Shown here: in pieces, positions 1 through 8,391 of the stretch
Numbering within the stretch: the stretch's first letter is position 1
How the letters are laid out: each line of letters opens with the position of its first letter
Source of the DNA: JBGQOG01 sp052113705
GTDB taxonomy: Bacteria; Pseudomonadota; Alphaproteobacteria; Rhodobacterales; Rhodobacteraceae
Length of the DNA stretch: 64,000 nucleotides
Reading direction: 5' to 3'
Assembly: GCF_052113705.1 (NCBI RefSeq)
Contig: NZ_JBGQOG010000005.1
Span: 1-64,000 of the forward strand
Program-made: the position numbers and the translations under genes
The notes under the pieces: model-generated
Database searches by the model: none
What the model was told of the DNA's origin: nothing
The model's input: the letters and a program-made list of their open reading frames with translations, nothing else

Positions 1-32
1 TTGAACTCGCGGCTGAACTTCCGTCTCGTCAT
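1..32 (-). CDS. IS3-family OrfA, first codons only (partial)
   Basis: An ATG read on the minus strand at 32-30 begins MTRRKFSREF, which resembles the N-terminus of IS3-family OrfA helix-turn-helix transposase subunits. It is preceded by GGAG in a leader that itself looks like the untranslated start of such an element. Only ten codons lie in the window, so the assignment rests on the motif and its position next to a candidate terminal repeat near 95. Whether the element beyond the edge is intact cannot be seen. Confidence 0.5.
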   Translation of the reverse strand, partial: MTRRKFSREF

Positions 33-69
33 ATCCACACTCCAGTTCCTTGGTCACGATCTTATCTTC

Positions 70-95
70 GTGTCCACGAAACCGGCAGCAGCTCA
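70..95 (-). repeat. Candidate terminal inverted repeat of the left-edge IS3-family element
   Basis: Read on the minus strand from 95 the sequence starts TGAGCTGCTGCCGG. It leads after about 60 bases into the OrfA start at 32. IS3-family ends typically begin with TG, and the distance to the OrfA start is normal for the family. The matching right end lies outside the window, so the repeat is inferred from one end only. Confidence 0.35.
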
Positions 96-177
96 CAGAG
101 CGCCAAGTGGCGTGAGGCCTGGTCTCGCTTGGGCCCATGTGCCGCCTCCGGCACTGCCCGAGGCGAACAACGTCAAT

Positions 178-795
178 TGAGCCGAGGTGGAAGCGATCGT
201 CGCCCATATTGAGCGCCTTCTTGTCCGGGAGGGCTACGACAGCACTACTGGCGTATGCTGCTTGTCGTTGATGGTTCAAACGGCGGTTTTGGATGGCTTG
301 CAGTTTGATCCGCCTCCTTTCAGCAAGGGTGGTTTTGCCACGGCCAAGGCAGACGTCTGCCGGGGTCAGGTTGCCGATGCTCTTGTGATAGTGGCGGTTG
401 TTGTATTGCTCGATGAGGGCGGCGATGGCGGATTTGAGCTGCCCTCCGAAGAAGGGGTTTTCGAGCAGGATGCGGTTTTTCAAGGTCTGGTGCAATCTCC
501 CGATTTTGCCCTGGGTCTGCGGATGCATCGGCGCGCTGCGAACATCTGTCATGCCCTTGTCTTCGAGATATTCGGCCAGATCGCCAGCGATGTAAGTCGG
601 CCGGTTGTCGCCGAGCAGACGCGGTTTGTGCAGAACCTTGGCGCTGTCGCAGCCCGATGCAGCCAGAGCGATGTTGAGCGTGTCGGTGACATCCTCGGCC
701 CGCATCGTGCCGCAGAGCTTATAGCCAATAACGTAGCGCGAGTAGTCATCCACAATCCTGGACACATAGAACCAGCCCCAAGGCACGCAAGCTCG
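178..795 (-). pseudogene. IS3-family OrfB (DDE transposase) remnant with lost catalytic Glu
   Basis: The minus strand encodes the C-terminal two thirds of an IS3-family integrase-core transposase. Recognisable blocks are VDDYSRYVIGYKLCG, LHKPRLLGDNRP, HPQTQGKIGRLHQTLKNR and a C-terminal YNNRHYHKSIGNLTPADV. In active relatives the second block reads SDNGP and the third reads GKIER. Here the Glu codon of the DDE triad is Gly (499-501) and DNG has become DNR. The first catalytic Asp is missing because the homology stops at an in-frame TAG at 796-798. The frame stays open into the left-edge element with no clear natural stop, so the left limit is approximate. This is a dead fragment and a sign of past insertion and rearrangement beside the betaine operon. 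Confidence 0.8.
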
Positions 796-1002
796 CTATT
801 GTCGCGGTCGCGCGCAGGCTGATCACCATCGCAAACGCAGTCCTTAAAACAGCGCTTTCGTGGCGTAGTGGGGCCCCGCCCAAACACAGGTGCGAACATG
901 GGCAATGGCACTAGGGTCGCCCCAGTTCGGGCCGACCCTAAATCCAGAGAAATCGGCCCGGAAAAGCAGCATCAGGGCTGCAAACGGGGTCTCAAATTTC
1001 GA
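796..1002. other. Intergenic junction between IS remnant and proW
   Basis: About 200 bases lie between the IS3 remnant and the end of proW. I see no start codon with a ribosome-binding site and no transposase or transporter homology. No strong hairpin for terminating the minus-strand betaine operon is apparent. It is probably debris from the rearrangement that truncated the transposase. Confidence 0.4.
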
Positions 1003-1806
1003 CTATGAGAGGACACGCCGCGTGATCCGGTCGGCGAAAATGGCCACGGCCACGATCGACAGCCCGGCGCGCAGGCCCAGCCCTATTTCCATCCGTGTCA
1101 GGCCACGCGTCACTTCCGCACCCAGACCGCCCGCGCCGACCAGTCCGGCCAGCACGACCATCGCCAGCGACAGCAGGATGGTCTGGTTCAGCCCGACCAG
1201 CAATGTCTTGCGCGCCGCCGGGATCTCAAGTTTCGTCAACACCTGCCAGCGGCTGGCCCCGGAGGCCTGGCCGAGTTCGATCAGCTCTGTCGGCACCTGC
1301 TGAAAGGCAAGGGTGGTGATCCGCAGCATCGGCGGGATGCCATAGACCACCGTGGCAATCAGGGCGGGCACTTTGCCCAGGCTGAAGATCATCACCGCCG
1401 GAATCAGATAGACCCAGGGCGGCACCGTCTGCATGATGTCCAGCAGCGGGCGCAGAACCCTTTCAAAGCGGGGTATCCGGGCGGCAAGAATGCCGGCCGG
1501 AAAGGCGATCAGAACGGACACCGAGACCGACACGAGAGCAATGGTTTCCATCGACTGCTTCCACAGCCCGAGGCAGACCAGCGCCAGCGCAGCCAGCCGG
1601 GGCCCTGCCGTGACCAGAAGCAGGAGCGTCACGCCCAGCAGGACCATCCAGGGGGCGGGCCAGCGCAGCAGGGTTTCGGCGCCGCCGACCAGATGCTCGA
1701 CGCCTACGCCGATCACCACGAAAACGGCATGCGCATTGGCATTCAGCCAATCCAGTGCCTGCGCCAATGCGGCGCCCGGCGACACAAGGGGGGTGGGGGT
1801 GGCCAT
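1003..1806 (-). CDS. Glycine betaine/proline-type ABC transporter permease (ProW-like)
   Basis: This 267-residue inner-membrane protein has the ProW/OpuAB permease pattern. After an N-terminal hydrophobic stretch it carries about six membrane segments. The conserved loop around residues 190-215 (ELGQASGASRWQVLTKLEIP) is the EAA-type motif that docks on the ATPase. The C-terminal VLAGLVGAGGLGAEVTRGL is typical of this subfamily. The start at 1806 (MATPTP) is preferred because GGAGA lies eight bases upstream; a longer frame exists but lacks a ribosome-binding site. It follows the truncated ATPase gene directly and shares its operon with the periplasmic binding protein at 2230-3093. The permease looks intact, so without the partner ATPase it would need an ATPase encoded elsewhere. 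Confidence 0.87.
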   Translation of the reverse strand: MATPTPLVSPGAALAQALDWLNANAHAVFVVIGVGVEHLVGGAETLLRWPAPWMVLLGVTLLLLVTAGPRLAALALVCLGLWKQSMETIALVSVSVSVLIAFPAGILAARIPRFERVLRPLLDIMQTVPPWVYLIPAVMIFSLGKVPALIATVVYGIPPMLRITTLAFQQVPTELIELGQASGASRWQVLTKLEIPAARKTLLVGLNQTILLSLAMVVLAGLVGAGGLGAEVTRGLTRMEIGLGLRAGLSIVAVAIFADRITRRVLS

Positions 1807-2167
1807 CAGGGGGTCTCCTTGCGGGCGGCGCTCTGGCTGACAGGGCCCGCAGGGCCTTGCTGTCAAGCTGACCGATGTCGCGGCCCTTGACCGAAATCGC
1901 GCCGAGGCTGGGTTCGATCAACCGGTTCAGCAGGCGCACCAAGGTGGATTTGCCGCTGCCCGACAGGCCCATGATGCAAAAGATCTCACCGCGCCGGATC
2001 TGGAAGCTGGCGTCGGACACGCCGACGACGCAATTGTAATCGCGCAGGATTTCACGTTTGCCCGCGCCGCTTTCGCGGATGGCGCGGATGGCCTCCCCGC
2101 TGCGGTCACCAAAGATTTTCCAGACATTCCGGCAGTCGATCAGAATGTCTTGCGTGGGGCTGTTCAT
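1807..2167 (-). pseudogene. Truncated ProV-like glycine betaine ABC ATPase
   Basis: From the ATG at 2167 (GAGAG ribosome-binding site) the frame reads as a ProV/OpuAA ATPase for about 108 codons: MNSPTQDILIDCRNVWKIFG, then Walker A GLSGSGKST and the following LLNRLIEP helix. Homology stops after DSKALRAL near 1842. The sequence then runs into what looks like the natural C-terminal tail of the gene in another frame (AGPVSQSAARKETP, stop just before proW). The Q-loop, signature LSGGQ, Walker B, H-loop and regulatory CBS region are all missing. A full gene would need about 1.05 kb, but only 0.36 kb is present between proX and proW. The gene therefore looks like an internal deletion product and cannot hydrolyse ATP on its own. 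Confidence 0.85.
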
Positions 2168-2229
2168 GGCGCTCTCTTCGTCTTGGGGGCCAGAGGGGAG
2201 AGCGGCCCGGTTGCCCGGGCCGCTGCGGG

Positions 2230-3093
2230 TCATTCGGATTTGATGTCTTCCCACCGCGAGACGAGATCGGCATGGTCCGCGATCCAGTCCGCGACAGCGG
2301 TGTTCATCGTCTTGCCCTCGTTCACCGCCGCATTGATGGTGGTGATGTCATTCAGCGGCACGAAGACCGAAGCGATGGCTTCGCGCGCGGTGGGTTGCGC
2401 GGCCGAAAAGCCCTTGGTGCCGATCCAGTAGTAGCTTTGCGCCGCCGGGAAGATGCCCTTGGGGTCGGCCAGGAATTTCAGATCATATTTCATCATCATC
2501 CAGGACGGGTCCCAGACGGTGACGGCAATCCATTCCTTGCGGTCGCTCGCGGCTTTCAATGCGGCGGTCATGGCCCCGGTCGAGCCTTCGACCAGTTCGA
2601 GCCCGAGGCCATACTCCTCAACCGCCGTGGCCGCATCGCGCATCAGGCCCGAGCCCGGCTCGATGCCGATGATCTTGCCGCCGAATTCCGCGGCATGGGC
2701 GTTCAGATCTTCAAGGCTGGCGATGTCGACGTAGGAGGGGACGGCAATCGCCTGATAGAGCCCGTGCGAGACCGGCGAGATCTTCTCGAGCGCGTTCATG
2801 TTCTTCACCCAATAGTCATGGGTGACGTAATCGGTCTGCGAGGCGATGATGTCGATGTCGCCACGCGTCAGGGCGGCATAGGCAATACCCCATTCGGAGA
2901 AATCGGTCACCTCCACGGTGAAGCCTTTGTCCTCCAGCACCTTTTTGGTGATGCCGGTGATCGGGGTCAGGTCTTCCCAGCTCATGGTGCCCATGTGGAT
3001 CACCTTGTCGGCCGCCGCGGCGGGCAGGCCTGCGGCCAGGGTGAGGGTCGCGGCCAGTGCCATCGCGCCAACGGCGCCAGAAATCTTCGTCAT
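2230..3093 (-). CDS. Glycine betaine/proline-type periplasmic binding protein (ProX-like)
   Basis: The protein has 287 residues and a Sec signal peptide of about 28 residues ending LPAAAAD. The mature part matches the OpuAC/ProX fold: KVIHMGTMSWEDLTPITG at the N-terminus, GIEPGSGLM in the middle and VTVWDPSWMMMKYDL late. The tryptophans in the first and last of these blocks are the kind that form the aromatic cage for quaternary ammonium ligands. The start at 3093 has GGAG six bases upstream; an ATG two codons earlier sits too close to it. It is the first gene of the betaine operon and is followed 62 bases later by the truncated ATPase. Ligand identity (betaine, choline or proline betaine) cannot be decided from sequence. 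Confidence 0.87.
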   Translation of the reverse strand: MTKISGAVGAMALAATLTLAAGLPAAAADKVIHMGTMSWEDLTPITGITKKVLEDKGFTVEVTDFSEWGIAYAALTRGDIDIIASQTDYVTHDYWVKNMNALEKISPVSHGLYQAIAVPSYVDIASLEDLNAHAAEFGGKIIGIEPGSGLMRDAATAVEEYGLGLELVEGSTGAMTAALKAASDRKEWIAVTVWDPSWMMMKYDLKFLADPKGIFPAAQSYYWIGTKGFSAAQPTAREAIASVFVPLNDITTINAAVNEGKTMNTAVADWIADHADLVSRWEDIKSE

Positions 3094-3386
3094 CGTCATC
3101 TCCACTGTTGTTCGTTGCGTTTTGTGGTGTGGAAACAGCGGCCGGGTCAGGCTGCGCGGGACATGCATCCGCCCTGACCACACAGGACATGTGCGGCGCC
3201 GGTGAAACCATCGAAATGTGCGATCCGTTCTCCCATGTCCGGGCGCTTCTGCGGTCGCCTCGGAGTCCGATATGTCCGGAGTTTCACAAGTATCCTTGCG
3301 TCATGCCCTGATCGGCAAACGAGTTTTTCGACCGGCTCTGCATTAGAAAAACTGCTGCACCTGGGGGCAGAGCCGGGGGCGCTGGG
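3094..3386. promoter_or_regulatory. Intergenic region upstream of the betaine operon
   Basis: This 293-base gap between the end of a LysR gene and proX, both on the minus strand, must hold the promoter of the betaine operon. I found no convincing -35/-10 pair or long inverted repeat, and no small gene with a plausible ribosome-binding site. Confidence 0.4.
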
Positions 3387-4334
3387 TCAGTTTTCCGCCC
3401 CGGGACGCAGGCTGGCCAAAAGATGCGCCACGAATCCCGCAACCGCCGGGCGGCGCAGCGAGGCCTGCCGGCAATTGAGGAAATTGCCGCGCCCGGCGCC
3501 GATGGTACCGGGATGGGCAAAGACCAGACTGCCCTCGGCCAGCGCGCGGGCGACCATGTGGTGCCAGCCCAGCATGACGCCTTCGCCCGCCTGGGCCGCC
3601 TCGATCAGCAGCCCAACCTTGTTGGTGGTCAGGCTGGAGGGCCCCTTGGCCCAGACACTGCCCTGCGCGCGGAACCACTCGCTCCAGCCCAGCGGTTGCC
3701 AGCCGATGGCGTCGGCGTTCCAATGGCTGTCGTGCAGATGCAGCAGATTTGCCCGGTTCAGGCTGTCGGTGCTGTCCAGCGGGCCGTGGCTGGCCAGATA
3801 GGCCGGGCTGCACACCGGCTGCGCGATCTCGGGAAACAGGAAATGCAGCTCCTCGCCCACCTCGCAGCGGTCATTGCCGCACACAAACGCCAGATCCACC
3901 TGCGCATAATTGCGCAAGGTATCATCCGCATCCGAGGCCAGAACGACAAAACCCACCTCCGGGTGCAGGGCGCGGTAGCTGTCGATCAGCGGTTTCAGCC
4001 AGAACCGCGCCATGCCATCGGTGGCCGAGAGGGTGACCAGCTGCGGCTCTTCAGCGCCGGTGATCGCGCCAACGGCGGCGGCAATCGCATCCAGCCCGTT
4101 GGTCACCGACCCGACGAGGGTCTTGCCCGCTTCGGTCAGTTCCAGCGCATTGTGTTTGCGGATGAACAGGGGCCTGTCCAGCGCCGCCTCCAGCAGGCGG
4201 ATCTGTTGGCTGACGGCGCCCTGCGTCACGTTCAGCTCACGGGCTGCGAGGGTAAAGCTCAGATGCTTGGCCGCAACTTCAAAGGTCGCAAACGAGCCCA
4301 GCGAGGGCAGGTGGCGGCGTCTGACCTGTACCAT
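3387..4334 (-). CDS. LysR-family regulator (GcvA-like)
   Basis: A 315-residue LysR protein. The helix-turn-helix covers about residues 10-70, with LPSLGSFATFEVAAKHLSFT and the recognition helix in TQGAVSQQIRLLE. The rest is a substrate-binding-like effector domain. The opening RRHLPSLGSFATFEVAA resembles the GcvA subgroup, which often controls glycine and amino-acid catabolism, in keeping with the neighbours. A strong AGGAGG lies just upstream of the ATG. It lies 21 bases downstream of the FAD oxidoreductase gene on the same strand, so it may be the last gene of that operon or sit between two operons. The effector is unknown. Confidence 0.85.
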   Translation of the reverse strand: MVQVRRRHLPSLGSFATFEVAAKHLSFTLAARELNVTQGAVSQQIRLLEAALDRPLFIRKHNALELTEAGKTLVGSVTNGLDAIAAAVGAITGAEEPQLVTLSATDGMARFWLKPLIDSYRALHPEVGFVVLASDADDTLRNYAQVDLAFVCGNDRCEVGEELHFLFPEIAQPVCSPAYLASHGPLDSTDSLNRANLLHLHDSHWNADAIGWQPLGWSEWFRAQGSVWAKGPSSLTTNKVGLLIEAAQAGEGVMLGWHHMVARALAEGSLVFAHPGTIGAGRGNFLNCRQASLRRPAVAGFVAHLLASLRPGAEN

Positions 4335-4355
4335 TTGGACCTCCTGACTGCAGGG

Positions 4356-5702
4356 TTATTCGCGGCGGGACTGCCATTCCTTGGCGCGAAGATAAAGGTT
4401 CGCGCCGATCGTGTCGAAAGGATGTGGCGGCAGGCGCGCGGGTTCCGCTTCGGCGGTAAAAAAGCGGGTGATGTCGCTGGTTGTGCCGCAGGCCAGTTCC
4501 GCCGCGCCAATCCCGGTCAGGGTGCCGCGCGCGGTGCCAAGCCCGTTTTGCACGCAGGCGGCATAGAGGCCCGGCTCCAGCGCGCGCATCACCGACACGC
4601 CGTTTTTGGCCAGACACAGATGCCCCGACCAGGCATGCGCGAAGGGCAGATCCCGCAGCATCGGGAAGCGGGCGTCGAATTTCGCCCGCATGTGCCGCAC
4701 CAGCCGCGCGAGATCCCTGGCCGAGGTGGTCATGCCGGGGCGGTAATAGCCGCCCTGCCGGATGATGATGCGGTGCCCCCCTTGCGCGGGGCTGATGCGG
4801 CGCACGGTGGTGCCCATCGGATCGGCCGGGGTGATGCCCCAGCAGTCGGCACCGCCCAGGGCACGGATGTGATCGGCGGAGAGCTCTTCGCTCATGCAGG
4901 CGTTCAGCATGATGTGCATCAGGCGGCCCTGCTTGAAGCCAAAGCTCTCAAGATGGCCGTTATTGGCCAGGATCACCCGTTCGGCGGTCAGGCTGCCCCC
5001 CGGGGTGGTCAGCCGCCAGCCATTGCCCTGCGTTTCGATCCGGGTGACGGGAGAGCGTTCGTGGAGGGCGACCCCGGCGGCTGCGAGGCCCGCGGCCAGC
5101 CCCAGCGCATAGCCTGCAGGCTGGATCATCGCCGTGCCGGGCGTGTAGAGGCCGCCGTGGTAATAGCGGCTGCCGGTCAGATCCTGCATCGCCTGCGCGT
5201 CCAGCATTTCGAATGCTTCGCCCAGATCGGCGAGATGTCTGGCATAGCCCGCATTGGCCGCCAGACCCACGGCCGAGGCCGCGCCATTCACCTTGCCGCT
5301 GCGCTGGAACCAGCCGCGGGGAATGTCATATTCCTCGACCGCGGCACCCGCAAAATCAATGGCATGACGGTTGAGCCGGGTCAGCACGCGGTCCCGGCTT
5401 TCGCCGCCCGCGGCATAATCCGACGCGGTCAGCTCATGCGGCAGATCAATCATGAAGCCCGAATTGCGCCCGGTTCCCCCCTCGGCCAGCCGCCCGGCTT
5501 CCAGCAGGGTGACCGACAGACCGGGGTCGAGCTGGCGCAGGCGGCGCGCGGCGGAGAGCCCGGCATAGCCTGCGCCGATGATGGCAATATCGCAGCCCGC
5601 CGCGCCCGTGAGGGCAGGGTGCGGCGGGCGCGGCGGGAGGAGGGCCGCCCAGCCCGCCGCGCCGTTGAACTGCGGCAAGCTTTTGGCATCACGCTGGAAC
5701 AT
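4356..5702 (-). CDS. FAD-dependent amine/amino-acid oxidoreductase (DadA/PuuB-like DAO family)
   Basis: The 448-residue protein has an N-terminal extension of about 35 residues before a Rossmann dinucleotide motif IIGAGYAG (about residues 41-48). It continues with the DAO-fold markers LLEAGRLAEGGTGRNSG and, near the C-terminus, HAWSGHLCLAKNG and NGLGTARGTLTG. The GRNSGF motif and the overall length are those of gamma-glutamylputrescine oxidoreductase and related enzymes that oxidise a secondary or primary amine to an aldehyde or imine. Directly upstream lies an aldehyde dehydrogenase of the PuuC type, the natural next step. No glutamylputrescine synthetase gene is present nearby, so another amine is equally possible. 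Confidence 0.8.
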   Translation of the reverse strand: MFQRDAKSLPQFNGAAGWAALLPPRPPHPALTGAAGCDIAIIGAGYAGLSAARRLRQLDPGLSVTLLEAGRLAEGGTGRNSGFMIDLPHELTASDYAAGGESRDRVLTRLNRHAIDFAGAAVEEYDIPRGWFQRSGKVNGAASAVGLAANAGYARHLADLGEAFEMLDAQAMQDLTGSRYYHGGLYTPGTAMIQPAGYALGLAAGLAAAGVALHERSPVTRIETQGNGWRLTTPGGSLTAERVILANNGHLESFGFKQGRLMHIMLNACMSEELSADHIRALGGADCWGITPADPMGTTVRRISPAQGGHRIIIRQGGYYRPGMTTSARDLARLVRHMRAKFDARFPMLRDLPFAHAWSGHLCLAKNGVSVMRALEPGLYAACVQNGLGTARGTLTGIGAAELACGTTSDITRFFTAEAEPARLPPHPFDTIGANLYLRAKEWQSRRE

Positions 5703-5719
5703 CGGGGTGCCCTCCGGGC

Positions 5720-7228
5720 TTAATCGAGCGACGACCCGCCATGATCGGTAAGATCGAGCCAGATGGTCTTCAGCTGAGTATATTGATCATGGGCGTGGAT
5801 GCCATTGTCGCGCCCGCCGAAACCCGATTGCTTGTAGCCGCCGAAAGGGGTGGAAATGTCCCCTTCGCCAAAGCTGTTGACGGTCACGGTGCCCGCCCGC
5901 AGCATCCGGGCACCACGCAGCGCCCGTTTGCCATTGGCGGTGAAGATGCTGGCCGCCAGCCCGTAGTCGGTGGCATTGGCGATGGCGATGGCCTCTTCGA
6001 AACCCGCCACCTCGATCACCGTCAGGATCGGGCCAAAGATCTCCTCGGCCGCCAGCCGGTTGTCAGCGGCGCTGACCTCGACAATGGTGGGTTCGATAAA
6101 GCCCTCGGCCACGATCTTGCCGCCCAGATGCAGGGTTTCCGCGCGGGCCGCCTCGAGATAGGTTGAGACTTTGGCAAAATGCGCGGGAGAGACCAGCGCG
6201 CCCACGCGGACCGACGGGTCCAGCGGGTCGCCGACATTCCACGCGCGGGCATGGGCGCGGACACGGTCGAGCAGACGCGCCTTGATGCCCTTTTGCACGA
6301 TCAGACGGCTTGCCGCCGAGCAGTTCTGCCCCATGTTCCAGAAGGCACCATTGACCACATGCGCGGCCACCGCATCCAGATCCTCGGCATCGTCGAGAAC
6401 GATGCAGGGGTTCTTGCCGCCAAGTTCCAGCACGATTTCCTTGAGGTTGCTGTCGGCGGAATAGTGCAAAAAGCGCCGCCCGGTCACGGTGGAGCCGGTG
6501 AAGGACACCATATCCACATCCGGATGGCGGCCCAAAGGCTCGCCCACATCGCTGCCCGAACCGGTCACCACATTCAGCACGCCGCGCGGCAGGCCCGCCT
6601 CAGAGGCCAGCTCCGCCAGGCGCAGCGCCGTCAGCGAGGTTTCGGCGGCCGGTTTCACCACCACCGAACAGCCCGCCGCCAGTGCCGGGCCGATTTTCCA
6701 CGCCAGCATCAATAGCGGGAAGTTCCAGGGCAGCACCAGCCCCACCACGCCCACCGCTTCGCGCACCACCAGCGCCAGATGATCGTCCGAGGTCGGCGCG
6801 ACCTGGTCGTAGATCTTGTCGATCAGCTCTGCATGCCAGCGCAGCACATGGATGGTTTCGGGCACATCCACGGTTTCGCAATCATAAATGGTCTTGCCGC
6901 TGTCGAGGCTTTCCAGCACCGCGAGCTCGCGGGCATTGCGCTCCATCAGCTTGGCCAGACGCAGGAGCACCTCCTTGCGGGTGCCGGGGTGCAGACGCGA
7001 CCAGCGGCCATCGTCGAAGGCCTCGCGCGCCTTGGCGACTGCCAGATCGACATCTTCGGCGGCGCAGGCAGCCACCTCGCCCAGAGCAACGCCGGTGGCG
7101 GGATTGGTGGTGGTGAAGGTCTTGCCCGAGGCGGCGGGGCGGAAGCTGCCGTCGATGAACGCATTGCAGGGCAGTTCGAGCGCGGCGGCAATGGCGCCAT
7201 ATTCCTCGCGGGTCAGCAATTCGGTCAT
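5720..7228 (-). CDS. Aldehyde dehydrogenase (PuuC-like)
   Basis: This is a 502-residue NAD(P)-dependent aldehyde dehydrogenase. The family landmarks are present: PWNFPL near 168, VVKPAAETSL with the cofactor Lys at about 192, SFTGSTVTG, LELGGKN with Glu268, and the nucleophile in MGQNCSAASR (Cys303). The NMGQNCSA context is typical of gamma-glutamyl-aminobutyraldehyde and betaine-aldehyde-type enzymes. The start at 7228 lies two bases past the stop of the upstream lyase gene, which indicates translational coupling; an upstream in-frame ATG at 7264 lies inside that gene and is unlikely. It probably oxidises the aldehyde made by the FAD oxidoreductase encoded next. Confidence 0.87.
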   Translation of the reverse strand: MTELLTREEYGAIAAALELPCNAFIDGSFRPAASGKTFTTTNPATGVALGEVAACAAEDVDLAVAKAREAFDDGRWSRLHPGTRKEVLLRLAKLMERNARELAVLESLDSGKTIYDCETVDVPETIHVLRWHAELIDKIYDQVAPTSDDHLALVVREAVGVVGLVLPWNFPLLMLAWKIGPALAAGCSVVVKPAAETSLTALRLAELASEAGLPRGVLNVVTGSGSDVGEPLGRHPDVDMVSFTGSTVTGRRFLHYSADSNLKEIVLELGGKNPCIVLDDAEDLDAVAAHVVNGAFWNMGQNCSAASRLIVQKGIKARLLDRVRAHARAWNVGDPLDPSVRVGALVSPAHFAKVSTYLEAARAETLHLGGKIVAEGFIEPTIVEVSAADNRLAAEEIFGPILTVIEVAGFEEAIAIANATDYGLAASIFTANGKRALRGARMLRAGTVTVNSFGEGDISTPFGGYKQSGFGGRDNGIHAHDQYTQLKTIWLDLTDHGGSSLD

Positions 7229-7230
7229 GC

Positions 7231-8148
7231 TCAGTTCCCTTCCTTGATCGCGGCCAGCGTGCATTTCAGCGTGCGGATCACCTGTTCCAGTTCACGCTTC
7301 TCGTCCTTGTTCAGGCCCAGAAGCGGCGGCCGCATCCGCCCGGCCGAAAGCCCGGTGGTCTCCACCCCATGCTTGACGCATTGGATGAATTTGCCGCCCT
7401 GCTCGAGCACCCGCATCAGCGGCAGCATCGCGGACATGATCCGGCGGCCTTTGGCGAAGTCGCCCTCGATCACGCAGGTCTTGTAGAGATACACATGCTC
7501 TTCGGGCAGAAAGTTCGACCCGGCGCAGATCCAGCTGCGCGCGCCCCAGGCAAAGAATTCCAGCGCCTGATCATCCATGCCGCAGCTCATCTGGATATGC
7601 GGATAGTCCCGCGCCAGAAGATGCACACGGTTGATATCGCCCGAGCTTTCCTTGATGCCGATGACATTGCGCGAACGGCCCACGCGGTCGAGGAACTCGC
7701 GCCCCATCTCGACGCTCATCCGGCCCGGATAGTTGTACAGGATGATCGGCAGATCCGCCGCGCGGTCGATGGCGAGGGCATTCAGCGCATTCTCGCGCTC
7801 GGTCGGCACCGAATAGGGCGGCGTGCCCAGAAGGATCGCCTCCGCGCCCATGTCGCGGGCACCCCGTGCCAGCGCGATGGAATCCGCTGTGCGCATCGCG
7901 CCGGTACCCACGATCACCGGCAGACGCCCTGCGGTTTGCTTCACGATGAATGCCGCCAGCTCAAGGCGTTCTTCCACCGTTTCGGCGTAATTTTCGCCGG
8001 TGGACCCGCCCGAGATCACCCCATGCACCCCGGCGTCGACCAGCCGCTCGATCAGTGCCGAAAGCGCAGGGTAATCGATGGCCCCTGTCGCATCAAAGGG
8101 CGTGATCAGCGGTGTGTAAATTCCCTCCAACACCAGTCTCGGTGCCAT
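7231..8148 (-). CDS. DapA-family class I aldolase/lyase
   Basis: A 305-residue TIM-barrel protein of the dihydrodipicolinate synthase / N-acetylneuraminate lyase superfamily. Visible features are GGSTGENY (residues 47-54, the phosphate or carboxylate loop), ILYNYPGRM with the proton-relay Tyr138, and the Schiff-base Lys166 in VIGIKESSG. It is the first gene of a minus-strand operon with an aldehyde dehydrogenase and an FAD oxidoreductase. Members outside lysine synthesis cleave or form 2-oxo acids in sugar-acid, hydroxyproline or amino-acid catabolism. The position here points to a catabolic role, with substrate unknown. True DapA is unlikely because the gene sits in an inducible-looking amine cluster. 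Confidence 0.82.
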   Translation of the reverse strand: MAPRLVLEGIYTPLITPFDATGAIDYPALSALIERLVDAGVHGVISGGSTGENYAETVEERLELAAFIVKQTAGRLPVIVGTGAMRTADSIALARGARDMGAEAILLGTPPYSVPTERENALNALAIDRAADLPIILYNYPGRMSVEMGREFLDRVGRSRNVIGIKESSGDINRVHLLARDYPHIQMSCGMDDQALEFFAWGARSWICAGSNFLPEEHVYLYKTCVIEGDFAKGRRIMSAMLPLMRVLEQGGKFIQCVKHGVETTGLSAGRMRPPLLGLNKDEKRELEQVIRTLKCTLAAIKEGN

Positions 8149-8391
8149 AAGCTGTCTCCTTGCTGGTACAGGCGCCGTGAGGAGGTCTTGGATCTGCTCA
8201 GTTCGGCGCGTCTGGGTCAGCTAAAGCCAGCGACGGCCCGGCGGCAAAGCAGAATTTTGACGCGGCAGGTATTAGTTTTTCTAATTCGCTAACTCTGTCC
8301 GGCGCGGGCGCCCTGAGCTGACCGTCCGGCTTGCCGCTGGGGGGATCCACCGCATCAAGGCACTGCGCTGCACTTCACTGCACTGGACGCA
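8149..8391. promoter_or_regulatory. Promoter region of the DapA-ALDH-oxidoreductase operon
   Basis: This 243-base gap separates two minus-strand genes, the DapA-family gene and the XRE-cupin regulator. It contains an AT-rich patch near 8270-8296 (read on the plus strand TATTAGTTTTTCTAATTCGC) in a GC-rich background. That patch includes the inverted repeat TTAG-TTTTT-CTAA at about 8273-8285, a plausible operator. No gene was recognised. Confidence 0.4.

Noticed and set aside
3423..5723. Open frame of 766 codons on the plus strand
   Set aside because: It lies antisense to the LysR and FAD oxidoreductase genes. It is rich in Gln, Arg, Gly and His with no domain, as expected for a shadow frame in GC-rich DNA.
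7231..8148. Hydroxyproline pathway deaminase as the role of the DapA-family gene
   Set aside because: The aldehyde dehydrogenase and FAD enzyme would fit, but no epimerase or proline-racemase-like gene is nearby, and motifs do not single out that subgroup.
7231..8148. Lysine biosynthesis DapA
   Set aside because: Operon context with oxidase and aldehyde dehydrogenase under an XRE-cupin regulator points to catabolism; true dapA is rarely placed so.
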